64,000 bases of DNA, taken from Aldehydirespirator sp965116965. GTDB taxonomy: Bacteria; Actinomycetota; Acidimicrobiia; Acidimicrobiales; Aldehydirespiratoraceae. Under the pieces are notes generated by a model, which ran no database searches, was not told the origin of the DNA, and saw only the letters and a program-made list of their open reading frames with translations. Position numbers and translations under genes: made by a program. Of the stretch, positions 18,501 through 25,852 are shown in pieces. Each line of letters begins with the position of its first letter. Position 1 is the first letter of the stretch. Where the stretch lies: assembly GCA_965116965.1 (NCBI GenBank), contig OZ220743.1:3844001-3908000 (forward strand), read 5' to 3'.

Positions 18501-19439
18501 CTGGCGATGCTCGGTGTCGTCACCGACTACTGCCTGGAGGGGTACGGCCCCTCCGAGGTGGCCGAAGTCAGATGCAGCGACCAGCGGCCGGAGGACATCG
18601 TCGAGGGGCTGCTGCGCTTCGTAGAGCGGAGCCAGCCGGGCCGGTTAACGGCGGTTCAGGCCGAAGTCGAAGTGCAGTACGCCACACGGCTTGACGCCGT
18701 CGAGCAGTGTGGAGAAATGCTGATCGACTTCGTGTACGACACCATCGAGCGATCGCGTCGGCGAAGCCTGCAAGAGATGTGGCTGCTGGCCGGCGACGGC
18801 GCGAGTGACGGCGAGATCGTGCGAAGGCGAGTCTTGGACTTCCTCACTGAAGGCGATGTCGCCCCGTTGGTCCAGGAGTTGGCCGAGAGCAGCGAGTTCA
18901 CTTTCGCCGACTGGACAAGAAACTGGGGGACCATCGCCTCCGACAACGACGCCCGTGAGTGGCGGTCGGCCTCGGCGCGCCTACTGGAGTCGTATCCGGA
19001 TCATCCGGGGCTCCTGGCCAGCCGCGGCCTCGCCGAGGCACTGCTCCCAGCGGGTGACCTGCAAGAGTTCGAGCGACACTTTGCGCAGTCGCTGGCACCC
19101 GGGGCGCGGGATCGATACAGCGTCAACGAGAGCGATATGGAGGCGATGATCCTTTGGCTGCTGAGTGTGATCGGCGGCGACGAAGTCGACAAGTCGGACA
19201 GCCTTCGTTTGGCACTGCGCCGGGCCCGCCCGAAGCCGGGCGCTCTTGCCGGTGCCATCGTCGGGGCTGCGCAACGGGGCGGGATGGCGTTCCGCGCCGT
19301 CGAGGACTGGTTGCGACAGAACTGGCGCACTGACCCGCAGTTGGCGACACTCGTGCTCGCCGAGACCCTCGAGTCTGCCAATGAACTCGCCCTGAGGACA
19401 GTGACCCGGTACAGAAGGGATGGAAATGGCCGAGCCTGA
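15504..19439 (+). CDS. RecQ-type helicase fused to zinc finger and PD-(D/E)XK-like nuclease
   Basis: 1311 residues, about twice a RecQ. Visible order: topoisomerase-type zinc finger (residues 15-46; CPKSGS, FWGC, RCKG) with one Cys replaced by Ser; a conserved block WYDATLRRSGWRAFYTTVGA (114-133); a nuclease-like core with DFLF (D305), AVIEVDGSQH (E319, D321) and downstream RRDHRLSRVGIRTVRV, as in DUF559/Vsr-like PD-(D/E)XK folds; a linker region; then RecQ motor motifs: PTGAGKS (581-587), DEAHCVSEWGHDFRP (677-691), LTGTA, TNAFGMGIDKPNIRW and YQEVGRAGRDRR (894-905). A winged-helix-like and helical C-terminus follows. The motor looks active. ATG 15504 follows no clear SD. The next gene overlaps its end, implying a two-gene operon. 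Function inferred: DNA processing, possibly anti-phage defence. Confidence 0.8.
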   Translation: MGDTATNANHGVPECPKSGSAMVKRTARRGANAGGRFWGCSTYPRCKGTRPDSDDVAYTTRQPADDMSDAPGSPTRGAAPNPATERGTDHATPAYTKETEVNVGHDRPCRRVDWYDATLRRSGWRAFYTTVGASLRSLPDRRFAGLANCWAAREERPALHNERGANPEDGRRLVTATMRKLLARGTTPPLHPDAELALLEALGFGEHLAEPDSPADVGPRLNRRPPLEDSSFSVPFFGEATFDVALTESPAESSFVEWAADRAPGSTRWLIPQPSLERLERSAADARSPARLSPSGDGSGDSRCDFLFAPPGMAQAVIEVDGSQHAEQQAVDRRRDHRLSRVGIRTVRVTTRELTSGQGPGLDEAGAILDSSPQASNEMEPLVWAPIQAHRLVLGLCEAIDGGFLGGERWIVEVHDAIGQAVDLAGHYLALFDALDRMWGGGNVAPAEAVLICEGQARVYRRNPHGIYQGTSIDDWLDSLPHPPDARIVLDSGRTPSEVMPDSDEVPTVVIRSTALGMPMRDSSRLPSSRVEPFVSCNLPDVQDSLEIVLRAIFAKERLLEGQLEGITEVLSGRDSAVLLPTGAGKSMIYQLAGLCLPGRTLVVDPLVALIDDQVGGLSKQGIDRAVGISRRTASLGGDAADAYFVFVTPERLQRQRFRDELTEASEVAPVNMAVIDEAHCVSEWGHDFRPAYLNLGRTLRSACRGALGVPALLALTGTASRAVLTDVLFQLEITNQQENSIVRPTTFDRPELSYRVVRTVPADSQARLRGELRALAGRFDAVAATFFEPTGHNRDTYSGIVFVPTVNGWHGLAETTEDVLEVIASAVPFSSSSNPPKGMQADWEKLSLHNSDIFKENQAAAIVTTNAFGMGIDKPNIRWIVHFGLPGSIEAFYQEVGRAGRDRRPAKSVLILTEHDAAENRRRLGPDGGTDTERQGRPRSERDDVDTALYFHKNSFPPKAKELEQLLEIFALLEKGDRRVPLGQKDGSRDAAKRALHRLAMLGVVTDYCLEGYGPSEVAEVRCSDQRPEDIVEGLLRFVERSQPGRLTAVQAEVEVQYATRLDAVEQCGEMLIDFVYDTIERSRRRSLQEMWLLAGDGASDGEIVRRRVLDFLTEGDVAPLVQELAESSEFTFADWTRNWGTIASDNDAREWRSASARLLESYPDHPGLLASRGLAEALLPAGDLQEFERHFAQSLAPGARDRYSVNESDMEAMILWLLSVIGGDEVDKSDSLRLALRRARPKPGALAGAIVGAAQRGGMAFRAVEDWLRQNWRTDPQLATLVLAETLESANELALRTVTRYRRDGNGRA

Positions 19440-19929
19440 CAACATGTTCGAGTCGGTAACCCAGCGGTTCGAGGAATCCATCGATCTGCTCGAGAACCTC
19501 CGGCAGTCCCTCGGCGACCTCACGCGCGCCGAGGAGCATCAGGCCGAGGTCTCCAGATCAGTGGACGGCGCGGCGACGCAGCTACGGGAGACGGCCAAGA
19601 CGCTCGACGCAGCCACCGAGGCGGCTCAGTCGGCGATGACCGAACTGCGGTCGACGCTCACAGCCGCGAACCAGCTCCTCCAAGGCGCCGAGGTCGATAC
19701 GGTCAGAGCTGACATCGCTGTCCTGCGGGAAGCTCTGGATGCGGGTTTGGCGACGACGTTCGAGGACACACGGACAATCCGAGAACTGCTCACCCGTCAG
19801 ATCGAGGAAGCACGGGAGGAGCGAGACAACGCGCGAGAAGAGCTCATCCAGTCGCGGCATCGGATCGAAGAGCTTGAGGGCAAGATCGAACTCATGCCGG
19901 ACCGCCAGCGACGAAGACTCGGTCTTTGA
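19426..19929 (+). CDS. Coiled-coil partner of the RecQ-like helicase
   Basis: 167 residues, almost entirely helical with heptads (ESIDLLENLRQSLGDLTRAE; IEEAREERDNAREELIQSRH) and a basic end RQRRRLGL. No catalytic motif. ATG 19426 has AAGGG six nt upstream and overlaps the helicase stop by 14 nt, so the two are translationally coupled. The same basic C-terminus survives in the scar at 11737-11823, showing the two genes travel as a unit. Likely a structural or DNA-bridging subunit; function unknown. Confidence 0.65.
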   Translation: MAEPDNMFESVTQRFEESIDLLENLRQSLGDLTRAEEHQAEVSRSVDGAATQLRETAKTLDAATEAAQSAMTELRSTLTAANQLLQGAEVDTVRADIAVLREALDAGLATTFEDTRTIRELLTRQIEEAREERDNAREELIQSRHRIEELEGKIELMPDRQRRRLGL

Positions 19930-19961
19930 GCAACCAGACCGCCCGCCAGTAGCGCATCTTC

Positions 19962-19981
19962 CCAAGGCCGAATGCCCTTGG
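19962..19981. terminator. Possible bidirectional terminator
   Basis: CCAAGG / CCTTGG inverted repeat with an 8-nt loop between the convergent coiled-coil and Fic genes. No T-run, so weak. Confidence 0.3.
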
Positions 19982-19999
19982 CCAGCGAGCCGTCGGACG

Positions 20000-21148
20000 T
20001 TACGCGGGCTCGGGGTCGTCCGACAGCACGTCGAGGAACGGCGAGTACCGGTAGACGCGGTCGCGCCTTCGGCCGGTTATCTCCTCGACGATTCCCTCAG
20101 AGACCAGCGCGTCGAGCAGGCGGCCGACGGTCGCGGGCGTCGAGCCGAGGGCGGCCGTGGCGTACTTGACGGTAACGATGGGCTGCTCGGCCAGCAGGTC
20201 GAGCAGCGGCCATGCGTACTTGCCGAGCTTCAGGTCGGTCGCGATCCGTCGATGCTCGTCGGTCAGCGCCAAGAGTTCGGCCGCCGTCCGCACTGCGTCG
20301 TCAGCGGTGGCGGCGACGCCGGTGAAAAAGAACTTGAGCCAGCCCTCCCAGTCACCCTGGGCCCTGATGGCGTTGAGCCGGTCGTAGTATTCGCTGCGGT
20401 TCTGTTTGAGGAACACGCTCAGGTACAGCAGCGGCCGGGCCAGCACTCTCCGCTGGACCAGCAGCAGCGTGATGAGGAGGCGCCCGACACGGCCGTTGCC
20501 GTCGAGGAACGGGTGAATTGTCTCGAACTGGGCGTGGGCCAGCCCGGCAAGCACCAGCGGAGGCGTGTCGCTGTCGTTGAGGAAGAGCTCGAAGTCGCGG
20601 ATCGCTCTGCCGAGGTCGTCGGGCGACGGCGGGACGAACGCCGCGGTCTCCAGCGTGCAGCCTGCCGGACCGATCCAGTTCTGGGTCCTGCGGAACTCGC
20701 CGGGGCTGCGTTCCTGGCCCCGCACGCCTGTCATCAGTTCGCCGTGCAGCCGGCGGATCAAGCGGCCCGACAAGGGCAGCTCGTCCAGCAGGCTCAGGCC
20801 GGCCCGCATGGCCCGCACGTAGTTCACGGTCTCGGCGACGTCGTCGGGCGGGGCGACCACCCTGGCCGCCACCTCGTGGGCCAGAACGTCGTCGAGGCTC
20901 GACTGGGTGCCCTCGATCTGGGAGCTGAGCACCGCCTCGCGCCGGACATAGGACGCCACGAACAGGTCGGGGTTCGGGAGGCTGCCCGCCATCCCGTCCA
21001 GGCGGCCCAGCGCCACCGTGGCGTCTGACAGCAGCCTGACCAGGCCAGTGTCCCACTGCAGCCGCGGATCGGGCGGAAGCGGCTTGGGCACGAACGCCTC
21101 GTAACCGCTGAGCTGCCGACGGAAGTGCCCGGCGCGGGTGGGTTCCAT
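20000..21148 (-). CDS. Fic family protein with C-terminal winged helix
   Basis: 382 residues. Fic domain AMPylates (or otherwise modifies) target proteins using the motif HPFLDGNGRVGR (residues 212-223), complete here. An N-terminal inhibitory helix with SSQIEG (75-80; pattern S-x-x-x-E-G) marks an auto-inhibited class II Fic. An N-terminal Fic/DOC-associated domain precedes it, and a winged-helix region (about 325-360, LLAEQPIVTVKYATAALGST) follows, typical of stand-alone Fic regulators that bind their own promoter. ATG 21148 has AAGGGAAGGA upstream. The upstream region contains striking repeats (21214-21360). Confidence 0.9.
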   Translation of the reverse strand: MEPTRAGHFRRQLSGYEAFVPKPLPPDPRLQWDTGLVRLLSDATVALGRLDGMAGSLPNPDLFVASYVRREAVLSSQIEGTQSSLDDVLAHEVAARVVAPPDDVAETVNYVRAMRAGLSLLDELPLSGRLIRRLHGELMTGVRGQERSPGEFRRTQNWIGPAGCTLETAAFVPPSPDDLGRAIRDFELFLNDSDTPPLVLAGLAHAQFETIHPFLDGNGRVGRLLITLLLVQRRVLARPLLYLSVFLKQNRSEYYDRLNAIRAQGDWEGWLKFFFTGVAATADDAVRTAAELLALTDEHRRIATDLKLGKYAWPLLDLLAEQPIVTVKYATAALGSTPATVGRLLDALVSEGIVEEITGRRRDRVYRYSPFLDVLSDDPEPA

Positions 21149-21213
21149 CCGTCCTTCCCTTCTCCTTGCCGCTGAATGCCGGCGGCTGTTCCAGCCCACC
21201 TAGAATTGCGAAG

Positions 21214-21360
21214 CCCGATCAGCCAGTTATTTTAGTCAATAGCAGATTGCTATAACAACATCGCTGGAACGGGGCCGCTATTCAAGTCCACTAAAATAGC
21301 GGCCCCCGATTCGGCCGGTTATTTTAGCTAATAGTAGATCGCTAGAACAACATTGCTGAA
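21214..21360. promoter_or_regulatory. Paired AT-rich repeats and hairpin upstream of fic
   Basis: Two imperfect 56-bp direct repeats (21214-21269 and 21305-21360) share CCCGAT, GTTATTTTAG, AATAG.AGAT.GCTA and AACAACAT.GCTG. The first contains the perfect palindrome TAGCAGATTGCTA. Between them is a perfect 12-bp inverted repeat GGGGCCGCTATT / AATAGCGGCCCC (21271-21306). Located between divergent fic and the CBS gene; likely operator sites for the Fic winged helix, or promoter elements for both genes. Confidence 0.5.
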
Positions 21361-21411
21361 GGCGGCCGCGGCGGAAGCGCCGGGACGACCGAGCCCGATA
21401 GCCTGCCGGGC

Positions 21412-22803
21412 GTGGAGGTCGCCGACTCCGTCCTCGACCTCGTAGGGAATACGCCGCTGGTGCGGATGCGGCGGGCGATTCCCGAGGCCGGCTGCGACGT
21501 GCTGGCCAAGCTCGAGATGCTCAACCCCGGTGGCAGTGTCAAGGACCGCATCGCCATCGCGATGATCGACGGGGCGGAGCGCGACGGGCTGCTCAAGCCG
21601 GGCGGAACGATCATCGAACCCACCTCGGGCAACACCGGCGTCGGCCTGGCCATGGTCGGGGCCCAACGGGGCTACCGGTGCGTCTTCGTGATGACCGACA
21701 AGGTGAGCCCCGAGAAAGTGCAACTGCTGCGGGCCTACGGCGCCGAGGTGGTGGTGTGCCCGGTGGCGGTCGCCCCCGAGGACCCCGACTCCTACTACTC
21801 CACCGCCGAGCGGCTCATGGCCTCCACGCCGGGCGCCTACCAACCCAACCAGTACTTCAACCAGGAGAACCCCCTCGCCCACGAGAAGACGACCGGACCC
21901 GAGCTCTGGCGTCAGACCGATGGCCGCATCACCCATTTCGTGGCCGGACCGGGCACCGGGGGCACCATCAGCGGAGTGGGCCGCTACCTCAAGCGGCAGA
22001 ACCCGTCGGTGCAGATCATCGCGGCCGACCCGGAGGGCTCCGTGTTCAGCGGCGGGTCCGGCCGGCCCTACCTGGTGGAGGGAATCGGCGAGGACTTCTG
22101 GCCCGAGACCTACCACCCCGACGTGGTGGACCGTGTGATCGCCGTGTCCGACCAGGCCTCCTTCGACATGGCCCGGCTGGTCTCCCACCGCGAGGGCCTC
22201 CTTATCGGAGGCTCGGGAGGAACCGCGGTGTGCGCGGCCGCCGAGGTGGCCCAGGACTGCAGTCCCGACGATGTGGTGGTGCTGCTGCTGCCCGACTCCG
22301 GCCGCGGCTACCTGTCGAAGGTGTTCAACGACGACTGGATGGCGTCGCACGGGTTCCTGATCGGCGAGCACCCCTGCGTGAAGGACGTGCTGGACGCCAA
22401 GGAGGGTGCGTTGCCGCCGCTGGTGTACGTCAATCCCGACGACCCTGTGAGCCTGGCTGTGACCCACATGCGCGACAACGGGCTGAGCCAGCTTCCGGTG
22501 GCCAAGGGCGAGATGCCGCTGGCCGCGGCCGAGGTGATGGGATCGGTCCACGAATTGCAGCTCATGGCTCTGGCTTTCAACGGGGACTTGCTCGGCCGGC
22601 CGGTGGAGAGCGTGATGAGCAGGCCATTGGAGCAGATCGGCATCGGCGAGCCGGTGGCCCTGGCGGTGACGAAGCTGGAACGATCGCCGGCGCTGCTGGT
22701 TCTCGACGGCGGTCGGCCCAGGGCGGTGGTCTCCAGCACCGACGTGCTCAGCTACCTGTCGTCCATCTCGGGCGACGCCCTCACCGAAGGGGTGGGCCTG
22801 TGA
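21412..22803 (+). CDS. Cystathionine beta-synthase
   Basis: 463 residues. PLP enzyme that condenses serine with homocysteine to cystathionine (forward transsulfuration). The N-terminal cysteine synthase-like domain shows VGNTPLVRM, the PLP lysine in GGSVKDRIA, EPTSGNTGVGLA and GPGTGGTISGVGRYL; a C-terminal CBS-domain pair follows (from about residue 340, VNPDDPVSLAVTHMRDNGLS to VVSSTDVLSYL). The CBS pair distinguishes it from plain cysteine synthase. GTG 21412 is used. Its stop overlaps the start of the next gene by 4 nt (GTGA), so both are coupled. Confidence 0.9.
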   Translation: MEVADSVLDLVGNTPLVRMRRAIPEAGCDVLAKLEMLNPGGSVKDRIAIAMIDGAERDGLLKPGGTIIEPTSGNTGVGLAMVGAQRGYRCVFVMTDKVSPEKVQLLRAYGAEVVVCPVAVAPEDPDSYYSTAERLMASTPGAYQPNQYFNQENPLAHEKTTGPELWRQTDGRITHFVAGPGTGGTISGVGRYLKRQNPSVQIIAADPEGSVFSGGSGRPYLVEGIGEDFWPETYHPDVVDRVIAVSDQASFDMARLVSHREGLLIGGSGGTAVCAAAEVAQDCSPDDVVVLLLPDSGRGYLSKVFNDDWMASHGFLIGEHPCVKDVLDAKEGALPPLVYVNPDDPVSLAVTHMRDNGLSQLPVAKGEMPLAAAEVMGSVHELQLMALAFNGDLLGRPVESVMSRPLEQIGIGEPVALAVTKLERSPALLVLDGGRPRAVVSSTDVLSYLSSISGDALTEGVGL

Positions 22804-23948
22804 GCGGCCGCACCGGTGCCTGGGGATTCGAGACCAGGGCCGTCCATGTCGGCCAGGAGCCCGACGAGACCACGGGCGCCATCACCGTGCCCATCCACCT
22901 GGCCACCACCTTCGTGCAATCCGCGCCGGGCCGGCACCGCGGCTACGAGTACTCCCGCACCTCCAACCCGACCCGGGCCGCGCTGGAGCGCAGCGTGGCC
23001 GGGCTGGAGGGGGCAAGGCACGGTTTCGCGTTCGCCAGCGGAATGGCCGCCGAGAACGCGTTGGTGGGCCTGCTGCGCCCCGGCGACCACGTCGTGCTCG
23101 GCCTCGACGCCTACGGGGGGACGTTCCGGCTGATCGCCCGGATCTACGGCGAGCGGGGTATCGGATGGTCGGCGGTGGACCTGACCGACCCCGCGGTCTT
23201 GGCCGCCGCACTGCGCCCCGAGACCCGTCAGGTGTGGATGGAGACCCCCACCAACCCCATGCTGACCATGGTCGACATCGCCGCGGTGGCTTCCACGGCC
23301 CGGGCCGCGGGGGCCCTGCCGATCGTGGACAACACCTTCGCCACCCCCTACCTGCAGAACCCGCTGGCGTTGGGCGCCGACGTCGTGGTCCACTCCAGCA
23401 CCAAGTACCTGGGCGGCCACTCCGACGTGGTCGGCGGGTTCATCGCCACCAACGACGATGATCTGGCCGAGCAGCTGGCCTTCGTGCAGAACGCGGCGGG
23501 CGCGGTTCCCAGCCCGTTCGACTGCTACCTGCTGCTCAGGGGCATCAAGACCCTGGGCGTCCGCATGGACCGCCACTGCGACAACGCGCAGGCGGTGGCC
23601 GAGTACCTGACCAACCACCCCAGGGTCGCCCGTGTGCTGTACCCGGGCCTCGCGGACCATCCGGGCCGTGAGGTGGCAGCGCGCCAGATGCGCGGCTTCG
23701 GGGGGATGGTGTCGTGCATCCTGACCGGCGGCGAGGAGGCAGCCGTGGACGCGGTCAGCTCCACCCGCGTCTTTCGACTGGCGGAGTCGCTGGGCGCGGT
23801 GGAGTCGCTGATCGAGCAGCCGTCCACCATGACCCACCTGTCGGTGGCCGACTCTCCCCTGGCCGTCGACCCCGGTCTGATCCGCCTGTCCGTCGGCATC
23901 GAGACCATCGACGACCTCCTCGCCGACCTCGACCAGGCCCTGGCCTAG
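22800..23948 (+). CDS. metB: Cystathionine gamma-synthase / gamma-lyase (Cys/Met PLP family)
   Basis: 382 residues. Marks: GFETRAVHVGQEPDETTGA start, EYSRTSNPTRAALE, FASGMAAENAL, VDNTFATPYLQNPL, and the PLP lysine in VVHSSTKYLGGHSD. Full length. Pairing with CBS suggests reverse operation (cystathionine gamma-lyase giving cysteine from methionine-derived homocysteine), while the sequence reads closest to actinobacterial MetB; these activities are not separable by motif. Confidence 0.9.
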   Translation: MSGRTGAWGFETRAVHVGQEPDETTGAITVPIHLATTFVQSAPGRHRGYEYSRTSNPTRAALERSVAGLEGARHGFAFASGMAAENALVGLLRPGDHVVLGLDAYGGTFRLIARIYGERGIGWSAVDLTDPAVLAAALRPETRQVWMETPTNPMLTMVDIAAVASTARAAGALPIVDNTFATPYLQNPLALGADVVVHSSTKYLGGHSDVVGGFIATNDDDLAEQLAFVQNAAGAVPSPFDCYLLLRGIKTLGVRMDRHCDNAQAVAEYLTNHPRVARVLYPGLADHPGREVAARQMRGFGGMVSCILTGGEEAAVDAVSSTRVFRLAESLGAVESLIEQPSTMTHLSVADSPLAVDPGLIRLSVGIETIDDLLADLDQALA

Positions 23949-24003
23949 TGGGCAGACTTCCAGGCTGACCCCATCGGTCCTGCTCCAATAGCATCGCGAT
24001 CAG

Positions 24004-25527
24004 ATGGCCGAGACGGAGAGACAGATCGAGCGATTCCTCAAGCGCAACCGGCAGGGCCCGCTGCTGGTCGCTGTCGGCTATGCATCAGCTTTCGGGCTGC
24101 GATGGCTGAACGAGCGAACGGCGCGCCGGGACGTGTCCCTTCTGATCGGGGACGTGGAGACGGGCTTCAGCAACTTCACCGAGGACGACAGGAAGTCGGC
24201 TGTTGAGTTCCTGAGACGGCCGGACGTTCAAGTGAGGCAACGCCGCGACCTCCATGCCAAGGCGTGGCTCGTCCAGCGCGACCCCGATGCAGCCGTTGCC
24301 GATGCCGTGCTGGTCGGGTCCGCCAACCTCTCCAAGCAAGGGCTCTTGCACAACGTCGAGATGCTCAGCGTCGTGCCCGAGTCTGAGCATGACCGACTCT
24401 ACGCACAGATGGACGCTGCCTTCCGATCGAGCTGGGACATCACCGACAGCCTTCTGGTTCGCCTTGGGGAGCAGCCGACCTCGCCATGGGTCGGTCCTTC
24501 ATCGCCGAGCGGGGCCAGGCCACGGCGCAAGCGCAAGCTCCCCGCCGGCTGCCTGAGGCCGCTCCTCGCCATGCTGGTGCTGGCGCTCGTGCTGGCGTTC
24601 TTGGTGTTCCTGGTTCCCAGAGCCATTGACAGCCTCATCGATGGCCTGGATCCGCCGGAGACCCCGTCGCCCGACACATCGGGGGCGGTGGCTTCAAATC
24701 CACCGTCGACGGCGCCCGAGCCGACGGCACCCGCAACGAGTTCACCAGAAGCCACTGCCGCTGAGGAGTCGTCAGGCCAATCATCGCAAGATCCAACCCC
24801 GTCCGAGACCTCCCTTCCTGATGCCCCGCAGCCCGATGCGCCCGTGCCCGAACCGTCCGCTTCCGCGGGCTGCCCATATCTGACCGTGGCCGGTGAGGAC
24901 GCCTGCCCGCTGTTGGAGAGCCTGCACGGAGTGGACCTGACACCCTGCGATGCGCTGCCCATCGGACTTCGCCCGCTCCGGCTGGTCGGAGACGCGAACC
25001 CGGCCGGCTACCAGGCGGCCAGCTACTCCCCCGATCTGGTCTGCACATGGATGGAGGCAGGCACATACATTGCGGGAGAGACCATCCCGGCCGGCGACCT
25101 GCGGTCGGTGAACTCCACCATCCATGGCACGGGAAGCTGCCATTTCGTCGTTCACGACGACGAGGGCGAAGTGATCATGTCCCGCGACACCTACGCCAAC
25201 CGCTGGATCACCCATTCGCTGATCAGGCTCCAGCCCGGCGACGAGATCGCCACCAGCGGATGCGGCTGGGTACCGGCCCGTGCAGCGAGTCTCGATCTCG
25301 ATCCCGGCACCGCTCTGTCACCCGAGACGGCCGCCAAGAACTACCCGCTTCTCATCGGCACAGACATAGAGGGACGCATCCGAATCGAATGCCCTTTCCG
25401 CACGTGGGCTGTCACCGAACCGAGCAATGGACGCAGCTGGAATGCGGCGCTGGCCGAGACACCTTCCGTGTCGCACCAACCCGGCCCCTACCATGCCCAA
25501 GCGGGCCTCATACAGCTCGACTGCTAG
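24004..25527 (+). CDS. PLD-like domain fused to membrane anchor and secreted Cys-rich domain
   Basis: 507 residues, unusual architecture. Residues 1-160: phospholipase D-like half with one HKD signature, LHAKAWLV (H84, K86) then VLVGSANLS (G105, S106, N108), as in PLDc_2 nucleases and transferases that dimerise to make a complete site. Residues 186-204: transmembrane helix preceded by RRKRK (positive-inside, so the PLD part is cytoplasmic). Residues 215-285: low-complexity Pro/Ser/Thr/Glu spacer. Residues 286-507: outside domain with seven or more Cys and GTGSCHFVVHDDEGE, GDEIATSGCGW. No signal peptide. Alone on this strand. Function not known; membrane nuclease or sensor is a guess. Confidence 0.7.
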   Translation: MAETERQIERFLKRNRQGPLLVAVGYASAFGLRWLNERTARRDVSLLIGDVETGFSNFTEDDRKSAVEFLRRPDVQVRQRRDLHAKAWLVQRDPDAAVADAVLVGSANLSKQGLLHNVEMLSVVPESEHDRLYAQMDAAFRSSWDITDSLLVRLGEQPTSPWVGPSSPSGARPRRKRKLPAGCLRPLLAMLVLALVLAFLVFLVPRAIDSLIDGLDPPETPSPDTSGAVASNPPSTAPEPTAPATSSPEATAAEESSGQSSQDPTPSETSLPDAPQPDAPVPEPSASAGCPYLTVAGEDACPLLESLHGVDLTPCDALPIGLRPLRLVGDANPAGYQAASYSPDLVCTWMEAGTYIAGETIPAGDLRSVNSTIHGTGSCHFVVHDDEGEVIMSRDTYANRWITHSLIRLQPGDEIATSGCGWVPARAASLDLDPGTALSPETAAKNYPLLIGTDIEGRIRIECPFRTWAVTEPSNGRSWNAALAETPSVSHQPGPYHAQAGLIQLDC

Positions 25528-25852
25528 GTGTGAGGCGGGTCGTAGGCGGGTTTCGACAGATAGTCCGCGTCGTCGTGGTAGAGATTCTGATAGTCAACGA
25601 ACACGGCCAAACGCGTCATGCCGCCCACTTCCCCAAGAAGAATACGCCCCGCCATTCCCGGCGAATGCCGGGAAGGCGGGGAAGAATGACGAGACAGTAT
25701 CGGCCACAGCGACGTTCTACAACGCCGACCCGACTAACTCCCACTCGAAAACTGATTGCAGTAGTCGATGAGCATCGCTATCGCCGCGCGTCCTCGCATT
25801 GCAGGAACCCACCCCAATCTCGGAATGCGGCGGGTAGACACCGCCCTCCGCG
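25528..25852. other. Intergenic region between convergent genes
   Basis: No gene found. Apart from the terminator hairpin at 25647-25681, nothing recognisable in either strand. Confidence 0.5.
25647..25681. terminator. Bidirectional terminator hairpin
   Basis: 15-bp stem with one bulged A: CCCCGCC-A-TTCCCGGC, loop GAAT, then GCCGGGAA-GGCGGGG. Sits between the convergent PLD-fusion and guaA genes. No T-run follows on either strand. Confidence 0.55.

Noticed and set aside
25528..25852. tRNA or other structured RNA in the gap before guaA
   Set aside because: No cloverleaf or T-loop consensus; only a terminator hairpin.
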